Notes under the pieces: model-generated
Databases searched by the model: none
What the model saw: only the letters and a program-made list of their open reading frames with translations
What the model was told of the DNA's origin: nothing
Part shown: one piece after another, positions 1 to 7,380 of the stretch
Layout: the number at the start of each line of letters is the position of its first letter
Position numbering within the stretch: the first letter of the stretch is position 1
NCBI GenBank assembly: GCA_019748055.1
Contig: JAIEQC010000022.1
Location: 1 to 58,281, forward strand
Reading direction: 5' to 3'
DNA length: 58,281 bases
Source of the DNA: Caulobacteraceae bacterium
GTDB lineage: Bacteria > Pseudomonadota > Alphaproteobacteria > Caulobacterales > Caulobacteraceae
Made by a program: the position numbers and the translations under genes

Positions 1-40
1 TCATCGCCTAAGCGACGACCTGAAAGACCGAAAGACCACG

Positions 41-78
41 AACCCCCGCCGGAGCGATCCGGCGGGGGTTCTGCTTTT
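41..78 (+). terminator. Rho-independent terminator
   Basis: A perfect stem pairs 41-50 with 61-70 (AACCCCCGCC with GGCGGGGGTT) and is followed by CTGCTTTT. It probably ends a transcript entering from the left edge. A stop codon TAA at 9-11 could be the tail of that upstream gene, but too little is inside the window to identify it. Confidence 0.8.
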
Positions 79-184
79 CGGGGAAGGATGCGGTTAACGC
101 GCAGCGCTCCGGGCGCATCCGCTTGCGAGGAACTCGAAATGCGCGCCTGACGTTGCGTGTCGCAGTGTTAGGATTTTCGCAACC

Positions 185-319
185 ATGATGAAGGCGCTTC
201 GCCTCGGCCTGTTCATCGGCACCCTGATCGGGGCCAGCGCCTGCGCTATGGCCCCGTCCGCGAACGGGCAGGGCGGCTGGTACGGATCGGGCGAGGTGGG
301 CGGTTCTGACCGCGACTGA
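185..319 (+). CDS. Small putative lipoprotein (44 aa)
   Basis: This is a 44-residue open frame beginning MMKALRLGLF. A basic start, a hydrophobic stretch and a lipobox-like ASAC ending at Cys20 suggest a type II signal peptide. The mature part would be only about 25 residues, rich in Gly, Ser and Trp/Tyr. It lies alone between the terminator at 41-78 and the CNNM-domain gene at 407. Its function is unknown. Very short lipoproteins of this kind are common in Caulobacterales, but the lipobox has Ala rather than Leu at -3, so both the lipidation and the gene itself are inferences. Confidence 0.5.
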   Translation: MMKALRLGLFIGTLIGASACAMAPSANGQGGWYGSGEVGGSDRD

Positions 320-406
320 CGAATCCATGGCGCGCGGCGCGCCGTCGTCATATAGATGCGAACTGCGGACGCCGACCGTCGCGCCGCGCCGGGTCTCTCC
401 CCCTAG

Positions 407-1738
407 ATGTTAGCCGTCGCCATCGTCGTCGTTCTGCTCCTCGTGGTGCTCAACGGCCTGTTCGCCATGACCGAGCTGGCGGTCGTCTCCTCGCGCAAGT
501 CCAAGCTGCAGAGCCGGGCCGAGAAGGGCGACCGGGGCGCCCGCGCGGCGCTGAAGCTGGCGGAGGAGCCCACCCACTTCCTGTCGGCCGTGCAGGTGGG
601 GATCACCCTGATCGGCATTCTGGCCGGCGCCTATGGTCAGGCGGCGATCGCGGGCGAGCTGAACCGCATGATCGAGGCGGCCTTCCCAGGGGCGGCCGCG
701 TGGTCGGAGATCGCCTCGACCGCCGTGGTGGTCGTGCTGATCACCTACGTCTCGCTGATCGTGGGCGAGCTGGTGCCGAAGCGTCTGGCGCTGATCTTCC
801 CGGAATCGATCGCGGCCAAGATGGCGTCGCCGATCTCGACGCTGGCCATTGTGCTGCATCCGTTCGTGGTGCTGCTGACCGCCTCCACCTCCGGCATCCT
901 GAAGGTGCTGGGCGTCAAGGACCGCGACGGGTCCGACGTGACGCAGGAGGAGGTGGAGACGATGATCGCCGAGGGCACCTCCGCCGGCCTGATCGAGCCG
1001 GAAGAGCAGGAGATGATCGAGGAGATCCTGACGCTGGGCGACCGCCCAATCCGCGTGGCGATGACGCCGCGGCACGAGGTGTTCTGGATCGCCTTGGACG
1101 ACAGCGAGGAGCAGCTGCGAGAGGAGATCCGCACCTGCCCCTATTCCCGCATCGTGGTGGCCAAGGAGAACGACGTCGACAACCCGCTGGGCGTCGTTCA
1201 CAAGAAGGACCTTCTGGACAGCCTGCTGGACAACGGCGAGTTCAACGTCGAGACCCTGGTCCAGACCCCCGCCTTCATCCCCCAGTCGACCAGCGTGCTG
1301 AAGGCGCTGGAGATCATGAAGTCGTCCAAGGTCCACATGGCCTTCCTGGTGGACGAGTTCGGCGCCTTCGAGGGCGTGGTGACGGCGACCGACCTGCTGG
1401 AGATGATCGCCGGCGACTTCGACGAGGGCCACGACGAGGGCGAGCAGCTGATCCGTCAGCGCGAGGACGGCACCTGGCTGGTCGACGGCCAGACCGATCT
1501 GGAGGAGCTGTCGGACGAGCTGGGCGAGGACTTCGGCGAGGCGGAGGGCTTCCACACCGTCGCGGGCCTGGTCCTGCATGAGCTGTCGCGCGTGCCCAGC
1601 GAGGGCGAGGTGCTGCAGCTGGGCCGGTTCGAGGTCGAGGTCATCGACATGGACGACCGCCGCATCGACAAGCTGCTGTTCCGCCAAGTGGTGAAGGCCG
1701 AGGACGAGGCGCGGGCCGTGGCGGAGCATCAGGAGTGA
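407..1738 (+). CDS. Hemolysin-family CNNM/CBS membrane protein (CorC/HlyC type)
   Basis: The product is a 443-residue integral membrane protein. The order is a CNNM transmembrane domain (about residues 1-190, several hydrophobic helices with the typical N-terminal MTELAVVSSRKSKL stretch), a tandem CBS pair (about 205-325) and a C-terminal CorC_HlyC domain (about 345-425). Family members are linked to Mg2+/Co2+ efflux or homeostasis; the hemolysin name is historical. The length is normal for the family. No good Shine-Dalgarno precedes the ATG at 407, and the next in-frame Met lies inside the first membrane segment, so this start is preferred. It appears monocistronic, followed by tRNA-Trp. Confidence 0.9.
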   Translation: MLAVAIVVVLLLVVLNGLFAMTELAVVSSRKSKLQSRAEKGDRGARAALKLAEEPTHFLSAVQVGITLIGILAGAYGQAAIAGELNRMIEAAFPGAAAWSEIASTAVVVVLITYVSLIVGELVPKRLALIFPESIAAKMASPISTLAIVLHPFVVLLTASTSGILKVLGVKDRDGSDVTQEEVETMIAEGTSAGLIEPEEQEMIEEILTLGDRPIRVAMTPRHEVFWIALDDSEEQLREEIRTCPYSRIVVAKENDVDNPLGVVHKKDLLDSLLDNGEFNVETLVQTPAFIPQSTSVLKALEIMKSSKVHMAFLVDEFGAFEGVVTATDLLEMIAGDFDEGHDEGEQLIRQREDGTWLVDGQTDLEELSDELGEDFGEAEGFHTVAGLVLHELSRVPSEGEVLQLGRFEVEVIDMDDRRIDKLLFRQVVKAEDEARAVAEHQE

Positions 1739-1848
1739 GGCCGCCGGCACGCGGCCTTCGCCCTTGAAATCACGGGCGGGGTGGGGCATAGCCCCCCGTC
1801 TGGCGAAGACCACCTCTCCGGCGTGTCCGGAGGCGGCGTGATTTGTCT

Positions 1849-1924
1849 AGGAGTTTAGCTCAGCTGGTAGAGCACCGGTCTCCAAAACCGGGGGTCGTGG
1901 GTTCGAGTCCCCCAACTCCTGCCA
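1849..1924 (+). tRNA. tRNA-Trp (CCA)
   Basis: A full cloverleaf can be drawn. The acceptor stem pairs AGGAGTT (1849-1855) with AACTCCT (1914-1920). The anticodon stem CCGGT/ACCGG encloses the loop CTCCAAA with anticodon CCA at 1882-1884. The T-loop GTTCGAGTC is present, and the terminal CCA is encoded (1922-1924). Placement just before secE-nusG is common in proteobacteria. Confidence 0.97.
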
Positions 1925-2004
1925 TTTCTCCCCCTGTTCCCGCAGCCTGGGCCTCCCCATCTGCGGGGACAGGATCAAGCGTTCGAAAGAGACCCTGAGC
2001 ACAG

Positions 2005-2298
2005 ATGGCCAAGTCCAAGTTCCCCGGCCGCCGCACCGGCGCCAAGGCCCAGGGCGCGTCCGCGTCCGGCGGCACGGTGACGGTGGAGCCGACCGAGCCC
2101 AAGGTCCGCACCTCCCCCATGCAGTTCCTCAGCCAGGTCCGCGCCGAAGGGCGCAAGATCGTGTGGCCCAGCCGCAAGGAGACCTGGATCACCTCGGTGA
2201 TGGTCTTCATCATGGTGCTGATCGCCGCAGTGTTCTTCTGGATCGTGGATCTGGGGCTGGGGTGGAGCATCGAAAAAATCATCTCCATCGGCTCATAA
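2005..2298 (+). CDS. secE: Preprotein translocase subunit SecE
   Basis: SecE is the small essential subunit of the SecYEG inner-membrane channel. The 97-residue product has a charged, Gly/Ala-rich N-terminal extension (about 40 residues), then the conserved QVRAEGRKIVWPSRKET amphipathic segment and one C-terminal transmembrane helix (about 62-88). This single-helix form is the usual one outside enterobacteria. It sits 80 nt after tRNA-Trp and 13 nt before nusG, so the two are probably co-transcribed. Confidence 0.96.
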   Translation: MAKSKFPGRRTGAKAQGASASGGTVTVEPTEPKVRTSPMQFLSQVRAEGRKIVWPSRKETWITSVMVFIMVLIAAVFFWIVDLGLGWSIEKIISIGS

Positions 2299-2311
2299 GA
2301 AAGAGCGCGCC

Positions 2312-2887
2312 ATGACCGACGCAGCGCCCGAAGCCGCCGCCAACCCGCGGCACAAGTGGTACATCGTCCACGCCTATTCGAACTTCGAGAAGAAGGTCGC
2401 CGAGCAGCTGCGCGAGCAGGCGGCGCGGCAGGGCCTGGCCGAGAACTTCTCCGAGATACTCGTCCCGACCGAGGACGTCGTGGAGGTCCGTCGCGGCCGC
2501 AAGGTGAACTCCGAGAGGAAATTCTTCCCCGGCTACGTTCTGGTGAAGATGGAGATGACCGACGACGCCTATCACCTGGTCAAGAACACGCCGAAGGTCA
2601 CCGGCTTCCTGGGCGCCGCCGGCGGCACGAAGCCCCTGCCGGTGTCCGAGCGTGAGGTGAAGAACATCATCGGCGCGGTGGAGGAGGGCGTGGAGCGTCC
2701 CAAGCCCACGATCCGCTTCGACATCGGCGAGACGGTCAAGGTGGTCGACGGCCCCTTCGCCAGCTTCGACGGCCAGGTGGAGAGCGTCGACGAGGACGCC
2801 GCCCGCCTGCGCGTGGCCGTGTCGATCTTCGGCCGTCCGACGCCGGTCGACCTGGAGTACGGCCAGGTGGAGAAGGTCTCGGGCTGA
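2312..2887 (+). CDS. nusG: Transcription termination/antitermination protein NusG
   Basis: NusG binds RNA polymerase and couples it to Rho or the ribosome. The 191-residue product has the NGN domain (KWYIVHAYSNFEKKVAEQL near residue 14, and the conserved FFPGYVLV stretch) and a C-terminal KOW domain (about 135-190, VKVVDGPFASFDGQV). The length is normal. It follows secE by 13 nt and is closed by a strong hairpin terminator at 2910-2940, which separates secE-nusG from rplKA. Confidence 0.97.
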   Translation: MTDAAPEAAANPRHKWYIVHAYSNFEKKVAEQLREQAARQGLAENFSEILVPTEDVVEVRRGRKVNSERKFFPGYVLVKMEMTDDAYHLVKNTPKVTGFLGAAGGTKPLPVSEREVKNIIGAVEEGVERPKPTIRFDIGETVKVVDGPFASFDGQVESVDEDAARLRVAVSIFGRPTPVDLEYGQVEKVSG

Positions 2888-2909
2888 GCCGCGAGCCTGC
2901 AGGGTTTCG

Positions 2910-2940
2910 AACGGCGGCCTGCGGGCCGCCGTTTGCTTTT
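2910..2940 (+). terminator. Terminator after nusG
   Basis: A 10-bp perfect stem (2910-2919 with 2924-2933, AACGGCGGCC/GGCCGCCGTT) with loop TGCG is followed by TGCTTTT. It lies 22 nt after the nusG stop and suggests that rplKA has its own promoter in 2941-3061. Confidence 0.8.
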
Positions 2941-3061
2941 GGGCGGCGCCTCTGATACTGGCCCGCCTCCCTCAGCGATGAGGGCAAATCCGTGGGAGGC
3001 CGCCATGCCGCACCACGGCTCATCCGTGGCGATTGAGTTCGCCGCTTCATAGGAGAGACCG

Positions 3062-3493
3062 ATGGCCAAGAAGATTCTCGGCTACATCAAGCTGCAGGTG
3101 CCCGCGGGCTCCGCGACGCCCTCGCCGCCCATCGGCCCGGCCCTGGGTCAGCGCGGCGTGAACATCATGGGCTTCTGCAAGGAGTTCAACGCGCGCACCG
3201 AGAAGGAAGCCAAGGGCACCCCGCTTCCGACCGTGATCACCGTCTATCAGGACAAGTCGTTCACCTTCGTCACCAAGACGCCGCCGGCGACCTGGTACCT
3301 GAAGCAGGCCACCGGCCTGAAGTCGGGCGCCAAGCTGACCGGCCGCGAAACCGTCGGCAAGATCACCCGCGCCCAGCTGCGCGAGATCGCCGAGAAGAAG
3401 ATGAAGGATCTGAACGCCAACGACCTGGACCAGGCCGCCAAGATCATCGAAGGCTCGGCGCGCGCCATGGGCCTGAACGTGGTGGAGAAGTAA
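3062..3493 (+). CDS. rplK: 50S ribosomal protein L11
   Basis: L11 forms part of the GTPase-associated centre on 23S rRNA and is needed for RelA sensing. The 143-residue protein begins [16 protein letters not shown] and carries the family signature around [19 protein letters not shown], with the C-terminal RNA-binding domain ending in the [10 protein letters not shown] stretch. An AGGAGA Shine-Dalgarno lies just upstream of the ATG. rplA follows after 3 nt, the standard L11-L1 operon. Confidence 0.97.
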   Translation: MAKKILGYIKLQVPAGSATPSPPIGPALGQRGVNIMGFCKEFNARTEKEAKGTPLPTVITVYQDKSFTFVTKTPPATWYLKQATGLKSGAKLTGRETVGKITRAQLREIAEKKMKDLNANDLDQAAKIIEGSARAMGLNVVEK

Positions 3494-3496
3494 GTC

Positions 3497-4186
3497 ATGG
3501 CCAAGCAAGCAAAGCGCATCCAGGCCTGGACCGGCGACCGTGACGCCCTCCTGCCGTACGCCGACGCCATCAAGGCGGTGAGGGACAACGCCAAGGCCAA
3601 GTTCGACGAGTCGATCGAGATCGCCGTCAACCTGGGCGTCGACCCGCGTCACGCCGACCAGCAGGTCCGCGGCGTGGTCAACCTGCCGTCGGGCACGGGC
3701 CGCGACGTCCGCGTCGCCGTCTTCGCCAAGGACGCCAAGGCCGACGAGGCCCGCGCCGCCGGGGCCGACGTCGTCGGCGCCGACGACCTGTTCGAGAAGA
3801 TCAACGGCGGCTTCATGGACTTCGACCGCGTCATCGCCACGCCGGACCTGATGGGTCTGGTCGGGCGTCTGGGCAAGGTGCTGGGCCCGCGCGGCCTGAT
3901 GCCGAACCCCAAGGTCGGCACCGTGACCCCGAACGTCGGCCAGGCGGTCAAGGACGCCAAGGGCGGCGCCGTGGAGTTCCGCGTCGAAAAGGCGGGCATC
4001 GTCCACGCCGGCATCGGCAAGGCCTCGTTCGATCAGGACGCCCTGGAAGCCAACGTGAAGGCGATCGTCGACGCCCTGGTGAAGGCCAAGCCGTCGGGCG
4101 CCAAGGGCACCTACGTGAAGCGCATCAGCCTGTCGTCGACGATGGGCCCGGGCTTCAAGGTCGACCCGGCCTCGCTGGGCGCCTGA
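3497..4186 (+). CDS. rplA: 50S ribosomal protein L1
   Basis: L1 builds the mobile L1 stalk at the E site and in many bacteria represses its own operon. The 229-residue product has the two-domain L1 fold, with the conserved [11 protein letters not shown] and [15 protein letters not shown] motifs. It begins 3 nt after rplK, implying coupled expression. A strong terminator follows at 4212-4244, so the usual rplKAJL read-through is interrupted here. Confidence 0.97.
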   Translation: MAKQAKRIQAWTGDRDALLPYADAIKAVRDNAKAKFDESIEIAVNLGVDPRHADQQVRGVVNLPSGTGRDVRVAVFAKDAKADEARAAGADVVGADDLFEKINGGFMDFDRVIATPDLMGLVGRLGKVLGPRGLMPNPKVGTVTPNVGQAVKDAKGGAVEFRVEKAGIVHAGIGKASFDQDALEANVKAIVDALVKAKPSGAKGTYVKRISLSSTMGPGFKVDPASLGA

Positions 4187-4211
4187 TCCCTCCAGGTGAC
4201 GGAGTTGAAGG

Positions 4212-4244
4212 AACGGCGGCTCCACCGGGAGCCGCCGTTTTTTT
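4212..4244 (+). terminator. Terminator after rplA
   Basis: A 12-bp perfect stem (4212-4223 with 4228-4239) with loop ACCG runs directly into a seven-T tract. This is among the clearest intrinsic terminators in the window. It separates rplKA from the DUF2059 gene and rplJL. Confidence 0.9.
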
Positions 4245-4319
4245 GTTTGCCGCGTGTCGCGCACGCTCTTGTGGAGTCAGGAGTTCGCGGAGAGGTTGGG
4301 TGGGAAAGGGGCTTCGTCC

Positions 4320-4820
4320 ATGCGCATCCTGTCCATAATCTTCGTCAGCCTGACCCTGTCGCTTGGTGCAACGGCGGCCTGGGCCCAGGACGGGGATCGT
4401 GCCCGTCGCCTGGAGTTGGCGACCCGCTTCGTCGATCTTTCGATGGGCGAGGAGTTGCCCAAGTTGGTCGATCAGATCATCGAGGAAGAGCTGGCCGCAA
4501 ACCCCGACATGCCGCAGGAGGAGCGGGACTGGATGCGGCGCAACATGCCCGCATTGACGATGACCATGATCGAGGACATCGGCTCTCAGCTTGGGCCTGT
4601 CTATGCCGACGCTTTCACGGTGCCGGAACTGGAGGCTCTCGTTGCCTTTTACGAGACTCCTCTGGGGCGCTCGATCGCGACGAAGCAGTTCGAGATCGGC
4701 GCGCGGAGTCAGGAGATTTTGGCGGGCGCCTTAGGACGTTTCTTCGAGCGGCTGGTGACCAAATACTGCCAGGAGTTCGACTGCGAAGAGGTCCCCGTCG
4801 CGCCCTCGTCCGGCAAGTGA
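4320..4820 (+). CDS. DUF2059 domain-containing exported protein
   Basis: The product is 166 residues when started at ATG 4320, the choice that gives a clean signal peptide (MRILSIIFVSL, cleavage near AWA-QD). An in-frame ATG at 4254 would add 22 charged residues in front and overlap the terminator region. The mature part is helical and matches the DUF2059 pattern, with the LVAFYETPLGRSIA stretch conserved in that family. Members are exported proteins of unknown function. Its place between rplA and rplJ is unusual, and it is flanked by a terminator and the rplJ leader, so it is probably an independent unit. Confidence 0.8.
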   Translation: MRILSIIFVSLTLSLGATAAWAQDGDRARRLELATRFVDLSMGEELPKLVDQIIEEELAANPDMPQEERDWMRRNMPALTMTMIEDIGSQLGPVYADAFTVPELEALVAFYETPLGRSIATKQFEIGARSQEILAGALGRFFERLVTKYCQEFDCEEVPVAPSSGK

Positions 4821-5125
4821 TGCCGGGCCCTTGAGTTTCCGCGCGCCCCTGTGTATGGAGCGCGCCTTGCCGTGACGGGTCCGCCCGTGACGGTCCTGTC
4901 CGAGAACTTCGGGGCGTGGGGGCCACCCACGCCGTAAATGTCGGGGAGCCCCCCGGCGCCGTGGGGAGATGGGTCGCAGACGATCCCCTTCGCCTTCGTG
5001 CGGAGAGGGCGTGAGCTTCCTTCGGACATCGCTACCGGCCTGAACGTCTCGCGGCGACGCGCGGCGCCTTGGCCGTCTTGCCGTCGGGAATGACCCCGGC
5101 GGTGAAACCAAGACTGGAGACCGCA
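4821..5125 (+). promoter_or_regulatory. rplJ leader region with hairpins (candidate L10 leader)
   Basis: These 305 nt hold no gene. Two small perfect hairpins are visible: 4875-4879 with 4884-4888, and 4913-4920 with 4926-4933 (GGCGTGGG/CCCACGCC, loop GGCCA). Bacterial rplJL transcripts usually carry a structured leader bound by L10-(L12)4 for feedback control, so this is the expected place for it. I could not draw the consensus kink-turn with confidence. The rplJL promoter must also lie here. Confidence 0.4.
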
Positions 5126-5641
5126 ATGGACCGCGCACAAAAGGCCGAGTCGATTGAGACGCTGAAGGGCGTCTTCGCCGACGCCGGCGCCGTGGTCGTG
5201 ACCCACAACCTGGGTCTGACCGTTGCGGAAATGGAAGACCTGCGTGGCCGGCTGCGTACCGCCGGCGGCGCGTTCAAGGTGGTCAAGAACCGCCTGGCGC
5301 TGAAGGCGCTCGAAGCCGAAGAGGGCAGCGACTACCACGGCCTGTTCAAGGGCCCCGTGGGCATCGCCTATGCCAACGATCCGGTGACGGCCGCCAAGGT
5401 GTCGTCCGAATTCGCCAAGGGCAACGACAAGTTCGTCATCGTCGGCGGCTTCATGGGCGAGACCGTGGTCGACGCGAAGGGCGTGGAGAGCCTCTCCAAG
5501 CTGCCGTCGCTGGACCAGATCCGCGCTTCGCTGATCGGCCTCATCAACGCTCCGGCCACCAAGGTCGCCGGCGTGCTGCAGGCGCCGGCCGGCCAACTGG
5601 CCCGGGTGTTCAACGCCTACGCCACCAAGGACGCCGCGTAA
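5126..5641 (+). CDS. rplJ: 50S ribosomal protein L10
   Basis: L10 anchors the L7/L12 dimers of the ribosomal stalk. The start at ATG 5126 gives MDRAQKAESIETLKGVF, a normal L10 N-terminus of a 171-residue protein, preceded by a GGAG ribosome binding site. An ATG 57 nt upstream would add an unusual extension. The N-terminal RNA-binding domain shows the expected GGAFKVVKNRLALKAL stretch, and the C-terminal helix binds L12. rplL follows after 56 nt. Confidence 0.96.
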   Translation: MDRAQKAESIETLKGVFADAGAVVVTHNLGLTVAEMEDLRGRLRTAGGAFKVVKNRLALKALEAEEGSDYHGLFKGPVGIAYANDPVTAAKVSSEFAKGNDKFVIVGGFMGETVVDAKGVESLSKLPSLDQIRASLIGLINAPATKVAGVLQAPAGQLARVFNAYATKDAA

Positions 5642-5697
5642 GCGGCCCCTCCATCTCCGCATCTCCTCAAACCAACATCCTCCGAAGGAACTGAAAA

Positions 5698-6087
5698 ATG
5701 GCCGATCTCGCCAAAATCGTCGAAGACCTGTCGTCCCTGACCGTCCTGGAAGCCGCCGAGCTGTCCAAGCTGCTGGAAGAAAAGTGGGGCGTCTCCGCCG
5801 CCGCTCCGGTCGCCATGGCCATGCCGGCCGGTGGCGGCGCCGGCGCCGCTCCGGCGGAAGCCGCTGAAGAGCAGACCGAGTTCACCGTCGTCCTGATCGA
5901 CGGCGGCGACAAGAAGATCAACGTGATCAAGGAAGTCCGCGGCGTCCGTTCGGACCTGGGTCTGAAGGAAGCCAAGGACCTGGTCGAAGGCGCTCCGCAG
6001 AACGTCGTCGAGAACGTCTCGAAGCAGCAGGCCGACGAAGTCGCCAAGAAGCTGACCGAGGCCGGCGCCAAGGTCCAGATCAAGTAA
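5698..6087 (+). CDS. rplL: 50S ribosomal protein L7/L12
   Basis: This stalk protein recruits translational GTPases. The 129-residue product has the N-terminal dimerisation domain ([27 protein letters not shown]), an Ala/Gly/Pro hinge (about residues 40-58) and the C-terminal factor-binding domain ([21 protein letters not shown] onward). A GAAGGAAC Shine-Dalgarno precedes the ATG. It is the last gene of rplJL, closed by a terminator at 6127-6160. Confidence 0.97.
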   Translation: MADLAKIVEDLSSLTVLEAAELSKLLEEKWGVSAAAPVAMAMPAGGGAGAAPAEAAEEQTEFTVVLIDGGDKKINVIKEVRGVRSDLGLKEAKDLVEGAPQNVVENVSKQQADEVAKKLTEAGAKVQIK

Positions 6088-6126
6088 GATCTGACGGTCT
6101 TTCCGCCTCGCGCGGAGAGCGGAACG

Positions 6127-6160
6127 ACGGGCCCGATGGGAAACCATCGGGCCCGTTTTT
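6127..6160 (+). terminator. Terminator after rplL
   Basis: A 13-bp perfect stem (6127-6139 with 6144-6156, ACGGGCCCGATGG with its complement), loop GGAA-like, is followed by a T tract. It ends the rplJL transcript. Confidence 0.9.
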
Positions 6161-6227
6161 CATTTGATCGTGCTGACGGGCCGACCCGTCGCGCCCCACC
6201 TGTTGGCTCCCGAACGAAAGGCCTCCC

Positions 6228-6905
6228 ATGAAGATCCTGATGGTGCTCACCTCGCATGACCGACTGGGCGACACCGGCAAGAAGACGGGCTTCTGGCTGG
6301 AGGAGTTCGCCGCGCCCTACTATGCACTCAAGGACGCCGGGGCCGAGATCGTGCTGGCCTCGCCCAAGGGCGGCCAGCCGCCGCTGGACCCCAAGAGCGA
6401 CGAGCCGGACGCCCAGACCGAAGCCACGGAGCGCTTCAAGAAGGACGAGCAGGCGCAGGCTGCGCTCGCATCCACCACGCCGCTGAAGGATGTCGACGCC
6501 TCGAAGTTCGACGCCGTTTTCTATCCCGGGGGGCACGGCCCGCTGTGGGACCTGGCCGAGGACGCGACCTCCATCGCCCTGATCGAGGCCTTCGCCCGCG
6601 CGGACAAGCCGATCGGCGCGGTGTGCCATGCGCCCGGCGTGCTGAAGAGCGTGCGGGGTCCGGACGGCGAGTTTCTGGTGAAGGGTCGCCGCGTCGCGGG
6701 CTTCACCAACAGCGAGGAAGAGGCCGTCGGCCTGACCGACGTCGTGCCCTTCCTGGTCGAGGACATGTTGAAGGCGAACGGTGGCGATTACAGCTGCGGA
6801 CCGGACTGGGCGTCGCACGTCGTCACGGACGGCAAGCTGGTGACGGGCCAGAATCCGGCGTCGTCGGAGGCCGCCGCCGAAGCCGTACTGAAGCTGCTCG
6901 CCTGA
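6228..6905 (+). CDS. DJ-1/PfpI family protein (type 1 glutamine amidotransferase-like, Hsp31-like)
   Basis: The 225-residue protein has the DJ-1/PfpI fold. The nucleophile-elbow motif GAVCHAPG puts the reactive cysteine at Cys133, followed by His134, and the conserved acidic residue lies in GFWLEE (Glu25/Glu26). This pattern and length match the Hsp31/HchA-like branch, proposed as glyoxalase III or deglycase and stress chaperones; which activity applies cannot be told from sequence. It is cytoplasmic, with no signal peptide. The gene stands alone after the rplL terminator. Confidence 0.85.
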   Translation: MKILMVLTSHDRLGDTGKKTGFWLEEFAAPYYALKDAGAEIVLASPKGGQPPLDPKSDEPDAQTEATERFKKDEQAQAALASTTPLKDVDASKFDAVFYPGGHGPLWDLAEDATSIALIEAFARADKPIGAVCHAPGVLKSVRGPDGEFLVKGRRVAGFTNSEEEAVGLTDVVPFLVEDMLKANGGDYSCGPDWASHVVTDGKLVTGQNPASSEAAAEAVLKLLA

Positions 6906-6977
6906 GGCGGGCCGCCCGCCGGGGTTGATCGCGGGCTGCCCAAGGATAGGCTGGGCCGTGGAGAGGATGCCCGGCCC

Positions 6978-7361
6978 ATGATCCGTTTGCTGCTTCCGGT
7001 CGTCATGGCGACGCCGCTCGTCGCTTGCGATCAGGGCGTCGAGGTTCCCGATCCGGCGACGGTCGTGCCGCCGAAGCGCGCGCCGCTGCCGGAGCCGCCA
7101 ATGACCTCGGCCAAGGCGATCCAGGTGCTCGACGGCCTGCCGCTCCAGTGCAAGTCGATGGCCGTCGTCCTGTTCGACATGAGCCGGTGCCTGAACCCTA
7201 CGCCCGAAGGTCTGCCGGATGACCGGAAGCTGCTGGCCGACCTCATCGCCCTGCGCGTGGAGTTGGAGGCGCTGGATCCTGACGTCGTCGAGACGACCTG
7301 CTCGACCCGATATGCGGAGCTGGAATCCACGCCCATGCCCCGCCAGTGCTGGGGCCGCTGA
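6978..7361 (+). CDS. Putative lipoprotein, unknown function
   Basis: The 127-residue product starts MIRLLLPVVMATPLVAC, a type II signal peptide with lipobox LVAC at Cys17. The mature part begins with a Pro-rich linker (about 25-45) and contains four further cysteines (in LQCKSM, SRCLN, TTCST and RQCWGR), which may form disulfides in the periplasm. I recognise no family. It converges on the M61 peptidase gene, and the two stop codons lie inside one inverted repeat. Confidence 0.7.
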   Translation: MIRLLLPVVMATPLVACDQGVEVPDPATVVPPKRAPLPEPPMTSAKAIQVLDGLPLQCKSMAVVLFDMSRCLNPTPEGLPDDRKLLADLIALRVELEALDPDVVETTCSTRYAELESTPMPRQCWGR

Positions 7362-7380
7362 GGGTTAACCCTCAAGCGGC
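7354..7380. terminator. Inverted repeat spanning two convergent stop codons
   Basis: The left arm (7354-7366) and right arm (7367-7380) are complementary over 13 bp with one bulged base, centred on GTTAAC. The TGA of the lipoprotein gene (7359-7361) and the TAA of the M61 gene (7365-7367 read on the minus strand) both lie in it. There is no T tract on either side, so a terminator role is an inference. Confidence 0.4.
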
